Shown here piece after piece: positions 61,189 to 64,000 of a stretch of 64,000 bases of DNA. The DNA lies in contig NZ_JAUEDK010000013.1 in the NCBI RefSeq assembly GCF_030385785.1, positions 1 through 64,000 of the forward strand. The letters run 5' to 3'. Below the pieces are notes generated by a model that was not told the DNA's origin, did not search any database, and worked only from the letters and a program-made list of their open reading frames with translations. The DNA is from Crenobacter oryzisoli. Lineage in GTDB: Bacteria; Pseudomonadota; Gammaproteobacteria; Burkholderiales; Chromobacteriaceae. Position numbers and translations under genes: made by a program. Within the stretch, counting starts at the first letter, position 1; the number at the start of each line of letters is the position of its first letter.

Positions 61189-61743
61189 ATGGCGGTCATG
61201 AAACCGTCCATGACCAACGCCCTCTCTTACGCCGGCTACCGATTCCCTCCCGAAGTGATCAGCTACGCGGTGTGGCTGTACTACCGCTTCCCTCTGAGCC
61301 TGCGCATGGTGGAGGAGTTGCTGGCGGCACGCGGCATTGCGCTGACCTACGAGACGGTGCGGCGCTGGGCGATGAAGTTTGGTTTGGGCTTCGCCAGGCG
61401 GATCCGGGACACGGCTCTGGCGCGAGGGGACAAGTGGCACCTCACCCAGGCCGCCCTCGCCTGCCTGCAGAGGATCTACCGGCATGGCTACCGCTACCAA
61501 AAGGCCGGCGTCACGCTGATGGAGGTCGGCGACCGGCACGTCCAGCAGCAGGACCTGTTCGCCATCCCACCGGACCCGCGCCGCGCCGGCCTGATGGCCG
61601 CGATGGACCGGATCAACCGCCACTACGGCCGCGGCACGCTGCGCACCGGCGCCGAGGAGCTGACCGCGGACTGGCAGATGCGCCAGGACCAACGCTCGCC
61701 GCGCTACGCCACGGACTGGCGGGAGTTGCTGGTCATTCGCTGA
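61189..61743 (+). CDS. Chimeric ORF: IS6 transposase N-terminus fused in frame to UmuC C-terminus
   Basis: The first 85 codons are the transposase N-terminus (YAGYRFPPEVISYAVWLYYR, MVEELLAARGIALTYETVRR, ALARGDKWHL), starting inside an IS6 left end (GGTACTGTCAACTTGTTG at 61149). At about 61443 the frame passes without a stop into AALACLQRIYRHGYRYQKAG, DLFAIPPDPRRAGLMAAMDR, then RWQMRQDQ-like DWQMRQDQRSPRYATDWREL. This is the C-terminal (DUF4113-type) end of the Y-family polymerase UmuC. The umuC 5' part is absent from the window. The hybrid is almost certainly non-functional. Confidence 0.8.
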   Translation: MAVMKPSMTNALSYAGYRFPPEVISYAVWLYYRFPLSLRMVEELLAARGIALTYETVRRWAMKFGLGFARRIRDTALARGDKWHLTQAALACLQRIYRHGYRYQKAGVTLMEVGDRHVQQQDLFAIPPDPRRAGLMAAMDRINRHYGRGTLRTGAEELTADWQMRQDQRSPRYATDWRELLVIR

Positions 61744-61789
61744 GGATCGCGGGACACAGCAGACGCTCGCCGCGTACCGCGCGTAGCGT

Positions 61790-61817
61790 GACAACGCCCG
61801 CGGTTTCGGGCGTTGTC
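61790..61817. terminator. Hairpin terminator between convergent umuC remnant and higA
   Basis: GACAACGCCCG (61790-61800) and CGGGCGTTGTC (61807-61817) form an 11-bp perfect stem with a 6-base loop. It lies 47 bases after the umuC-type stop and 20 bases after the higA stop on the other strand. There is no T-run, so it is a weak or factor-assisted bidirectional terminator. Confidence 0.55.
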
Positions 61818-61836
61818 CATGGCTGGCGATGGCCGG

Positions 61837-62121
61837 CTAGGCCGCCAGCGGGATCAGCTCAGTCAAATCGGTCGCGCTGGCGGCGACCTCCAGGTCGTAG
61901 TCGGTCTGCAGTGCCATCCAGAATTGCGCGGTGGTGCCGAGCACGCGGGACAGCCGCAGGGCCGTGTCCGCGGTGATGGCGCGCTGGCCGTGGACGATCT
62001 CGTTGATCCGGCGCGGCGGCACATGCATGGCGCGCGCCAACGCGTTCTGGCTGAGGCGCAACGGAACGAGAAACTCTTCGTTGAGCACCTCGCCCGGGTG
62101 AATGTTCGGTAGCTTGTCCAT
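61837..62121 (-). CDS. higA: HigA-type antitoxin
   Basis: This 94-residue helix-turn-helix protein starts MDKLPNIHPGEVLNEEFLVP and continues LRLSQNALARAMHVPPRRIN, EIVHGQRAITADTALRLSRV and LGTTAQFWMALQTDYDLEVA, the standard HigA/VapI antitoxin pattern. It would bind the toxin and repress its own operon. The frame upstream is open into the toxin remnant, but the conserved antitoxin start is at 62121. It lies 16 bases after the toxin's original stop. Confidence 0.9.
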   Translation of the reverse strand: MDKLPNIHPGEVLNEEFLVPLRLSQNALARAMHVPPRRINEIVHGQRAITADTALRLSRVLGTTAQFWMALQTDYDLEVAASATDLTELIPLAA

Positions 62122-62137
62122 GGTCTGTTCCTCTGCT

Positions 62138-62421
62138 TCAGTGGTCATCGACGATTTCCACGTCGTAAGCGTTGCCGTCTCTCCAGCGGAAACACACGCG
62201 CCATTGGTCATTGAGCGGATGCTGTGCTGTCCGGCCCGATCTCCCTTGAGCGCCTCGAGGCGATTGGCCGGCGGGATACGGAGGTCAGCCAGTTCGTGCG
62301 CCGCATTGAGCATCCTGAGCTTCATGCGCGCTTTGCGCTGGATGTCGGCGGGAAGGCGAAGGGACATCGTCCCTGACCAAATCTTTGCCGTTTCTTTATC
62401 GTTAAAGTCCTGAATCGCCAT
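62138..62421 (-). pseudogene. higB: HigB-type toxin, inactivated by one-base deletion
   Basis: From ATG 62421 the frame reads AIQDFNDKETAKIWSGTMSL, RKARMKLRMLNAAHELADLR and LEALKGDRAGQHSIR as in HigB/RelE-fold mRNA interferases. After HSIR a C is missing (CGCTCAATG instead of CGCCTCAATG). Restoring it gives LNDQWRVCFRWRDGNAYDVE and the stop at 62138. In the actual sequence the frame shifts and runs on into higA, producing an apparent toxin-antitoxin fusion of 194 codons. The C-terminal strands needed for ribosome-dependent RNA cleavage are lost. Confidence 0.85.
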
Positions 62422-62855
62422 GGCTCAAACTATAACGCCTAACGACATATAACGCAATGCGTCATAGATGATGGCGCGGTGCTGGAACGGCTTTACTGGG
62501 CACACGATTCACGGTGTGCCCGTTCCTTTACGAAGCCGCGAAAACCGCCGCGGTATTGAGGGCTACCTAGCAAGCAGCCATCCAGTGCATCCACGCCCTC
62601 CTGCCAAGCGGCAAGGCGATGGCCAACCGGTTTAGGGTCGGCCTGAGACCGGCTGGCTAGCCGAGGGGGGAGCAGGTCGACCGGGTTCCCATTGTCCGAC
62701 GTGGAACCGCCAGGCCGACATCTGGCCACCGCCACCACGGTGGAGTGGTGCTTATTTATTGCGCAACGCCGGCGAAGGCTGACGGGGCTTGGGTTTTCCG
62801 TGATGACGGAGGGGTTTTTCCACAGAAACTGTGGATGGCTTCCTTCCGCAACCTG
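62422..62855. other. Non-coding or eroded sequence, nothing recognised
   Basis: About 430 bases upstream of the IS481-type fragment. Overlapping open frames exist on both strands (for example 62493-62891 minus), but none shows a recognisable domain or ribosome site. It may be eroded transposon DNA. Confidence 0.35.
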
Positions 62856-63158
62856 CTGTTCAACCGGCAGAAACAGGCCAGCGGCGAGCATGAGTTTGAC
62901 CGGTTATGCATTACGCTGGGCATCGAGCATCGGCTAACCAAGCCGCGTCACCCGCAGACCAAAGGGATGGTCGAGCGCTTCAACGGCCGGATTAGCGATG
63001 TGCTGGCCACGCACCACTTCGAATCCGGCAAGGATTTGACCGATACGTTGGAGCGCTACGTAGGGCTCTATAACCAGCATCTGCCGCAACTGGCGCTCCA
63101 ACATCGGACACCGATTCAGTCCATGAAGGATCCTGCAGCAGCACCGGCACTTGCTTGA
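62856..63158 (+). pseudogene. IS481-type transposase C-terminal fragment
   Basis: The sequence reads GEHEFDRLCITLGIEHRLTK and RHPQTKGMVERFNGRISDVL, with the final catalytic Glu of the integrase core, then YVGLYNQHLPQLALQHRTPI. The N-terminal part and the first two acidic residues are absent. The frame runs into an oppositely oriented IS110 fragment at the right. Confidence 0.75.
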
Positions 63159-63342
63159 CTCCCCGACCACCCACCGGCAAGGCAATACCGAACTCCAGCA
63201 GCAGGGCGTGAATCTGATTGCCGGTTCGGACCCGTTCGGCAATCCGCGCTTCGCGCAATCGGTGCAGTGCCGACATGGCTTGCTGCTCGGGCGATTTGAC
63301 CGGCTTTGCACAAATCGGCGCTGCTCCTGCTTCGGGTAGCAT
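63120..63342 (-). pseudogene. IS110-family transposase internal fragment
   Basis: The minus strand from 63342 reads ICAKPVKSPEQQAMSALHRL and RIAERVRTGNQIHALLLEFG IALP-like text, the middle region of IS110 transposases (PVK---QQA---LHR-R--L---RT---NQ-R-LL-EFGI). Both ends are missing. It overlaps the end of the IS481 fragment. Confidence 0.65.
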
Positions 63343-63348
63343 GACGGC

Positions 63349-63774
63349 ATGAGCAAGCCTGCCCCAGCCAAGTACAGAACGACCAACTGGCCTTCCTACA
63401 ATGCCGCCTTCAAGGCGCGAGCTTCGCTGTCGATCTGGCTGGACCAGGGCATGAACTGGCACGGCGCACCAACTGGCAAGCGCGGCCGACGGCCGACGTT
63501 CAGTGATGCCGCGATCCAGTTTTGCTTGAGTGTCAAAGTGCTGTTCGGACTGCCCCTACGACAGACGACAGGTTTCGTCGAAAGCCTGCTCCGGCTGATG
63601 CAGCTCGACTGGCCAGTCCCCGATTTCAGTACCCTCAGCCGCCGCCAGGCGAGCCTGACGGTGGCGATCCCTGCACGGCGTCGCTCCCTAATAGCCCTGG
63701 CACGGGTTGCTGCGGGCTTGCCGGTACCCCCAAAGCCAAGTCAGCGACTCAGCAGTTCAACATACGCTTGGTAG
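63349..63774 (+). pseudogene. IS5-family transposase N-terminal fragment
   Basis: The frame starts MSKPAPAKYRTTNWPSYNAA, then KRGRRPTFSDAAIQFCLSVK and VLFGLPLRQTTGFVESLLRL, ending in the conserved DFSTLSRRQ at about codon 100. After about 63690 it no longer resembles a transposase and runs antisense into the Fic-type gene. The catalytic domain is absent. Confidence 0.75.
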
Positions 63775-64000
63775 CTGTAACTGCGATTCTTCTTCTGACC
63801 TGTCATTTCAGTCACGATGCCCAGCTCTTCCAAGACCTTCACGGCCGCATTGGCCGTCGGGAAACTGGTGTCCAACTGCTGCCGAACACGCTCAACGGAG
63901 AAGCGGGGCATCATGGGCAGCATTTCGAACAGGCGGTAGCTGGCTGGGCCCGCTTTGGGGGATTGCAGCAGCCGCCTGCGGTCGGCCGCGACAAGGCTCG
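63741..64000 (-). CDS. Fic-family protein, C-terminal part (runs off the window)
   Basis: The minus-strand frame is open from the window edge (first full codon at 63998) to a stop at 63741. It encodes SYRLFEMLPMMPRFSVERVR, FPTANAAVKVLEELGIVTEM and NRSYSYQAYVELLS, the winged-helix tail that follows the Fic domain in Fic/DOC AMPylator-type proteins. The catalytic HPFxxGNGR motif would lie outside the window. An IS5 fragment is inserted close to or into its 3' flank. Confidence 0.7.
   Translation of the reverse strand, partial: SLVAADRRRLLQSPKAGPASYRLFEMLPMMPRFSVERVRQQLDTSFPTANAAVKVLEELGIVTEMTGQKKNRSYSYQAYVELLSR

Noticed and set aside
61837-62421. A genuine single-chain HigB-HigA fusion protein
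   Set aside because: The fused frame results from a single missing C; the corrected toxin frame ends with a normal stop at 62138, so two genes are the ancestral state.
1-64000. CRISPR arrays, tRNA or rRNA genes
   Set aside because: No regularly spaced direct repeats, no cloverleaf sequence and no rRNA-like segments were noticed on reading either strand, though a covariance-model scan was not possible.

Overview
This window looks like an accessory island from a Gram-negative proteobacterium. A beta- or gammaproteobacterium is my inference, based on the IS6/IS110/IS630/IS66-type insertion sequences, a HigBA module, a UmuC tail with the DUF4113-type ending, lipoprotein signals and a periplasmic-type c-type cytochrome. 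No rRNA, tRNA, CRISPR array or housekeeping operon was seen. Both edges and several internal points are crowded with broken insertion sequences.

The core (about 30.0-57.9 kb, all on the minus strand, most genes overlapping or a few bases apart) is a phage-tail-like extracellular contractile injection system (eCIS; Afp/PVC/MAC relatives). In transcription order it encodes: a small all-beta protein, one sheath, one inner tube, a gp26/51-like baseplate chaperone with two CxxC pairs, a disordered eCIS-typical protein, a Pvc16-type DUF4255 protein, an Afp15-type AAA+ ATPase, a small conserved protein, two DUF4157 toxin-like proteins, a peptidoglycan-binding/CHAP hydrolase, a CIS tube/adaptor protein, a LysM protein, a gp27-like hub, a gp5/VgrG-like spike, a PAAR-like tip, a gp25 protein, two gpJ-like baseplate proteins, a gpI-like wedge protein, a DUF6519 beta-helix protein and a LysM protein. 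I found no obvious tape-measure gene, and only one sheath and one tube gene.

The left part (about 1.7-28.8 kb) is a cargo-like region of separately transcribed genes. It holds two paralogous proteins with an HExxE motif, a large dihaem cytochrome c, a GMC oxidoreductase fused to a membrane-embedded patatin-like phospholipase, a second patatin-like lipoprotein, a bacterial cyclooxygenase-like haem dioxygenase, a membrane protein with beta-repeat character, a DUF1906-SH3-cysteine peptidase protein, a histidine phosphatase, a DNase II homologue, a DUF2278 protein and a discoidin-like anchored protein. Several lack export signals although relatives are extracellular or lysosomal. I therefore suggest, as inference only, that some are eCIS payloads. 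The patatin, cyclooxygenase-like, GMC and cytochrome genes together look like a lipid-release and lipid-oxidation set.

The right part (58-64 kb) is an insertion-sequence graveyard. It contains a zinc-ribbon/coiled-coil protein with a degenerate metallopeptidase motif bracketed by inverted IS ends, an IS6::umuC chimera, a HigBA module with a frameshifted toxin, pieces of IS481, IS110 and IS5 transposases, and the 3' end of a Fic-type gene.

Caveat: all family assignments come from reading the sequence by eye. No database search, alignment or structure prediction was run.
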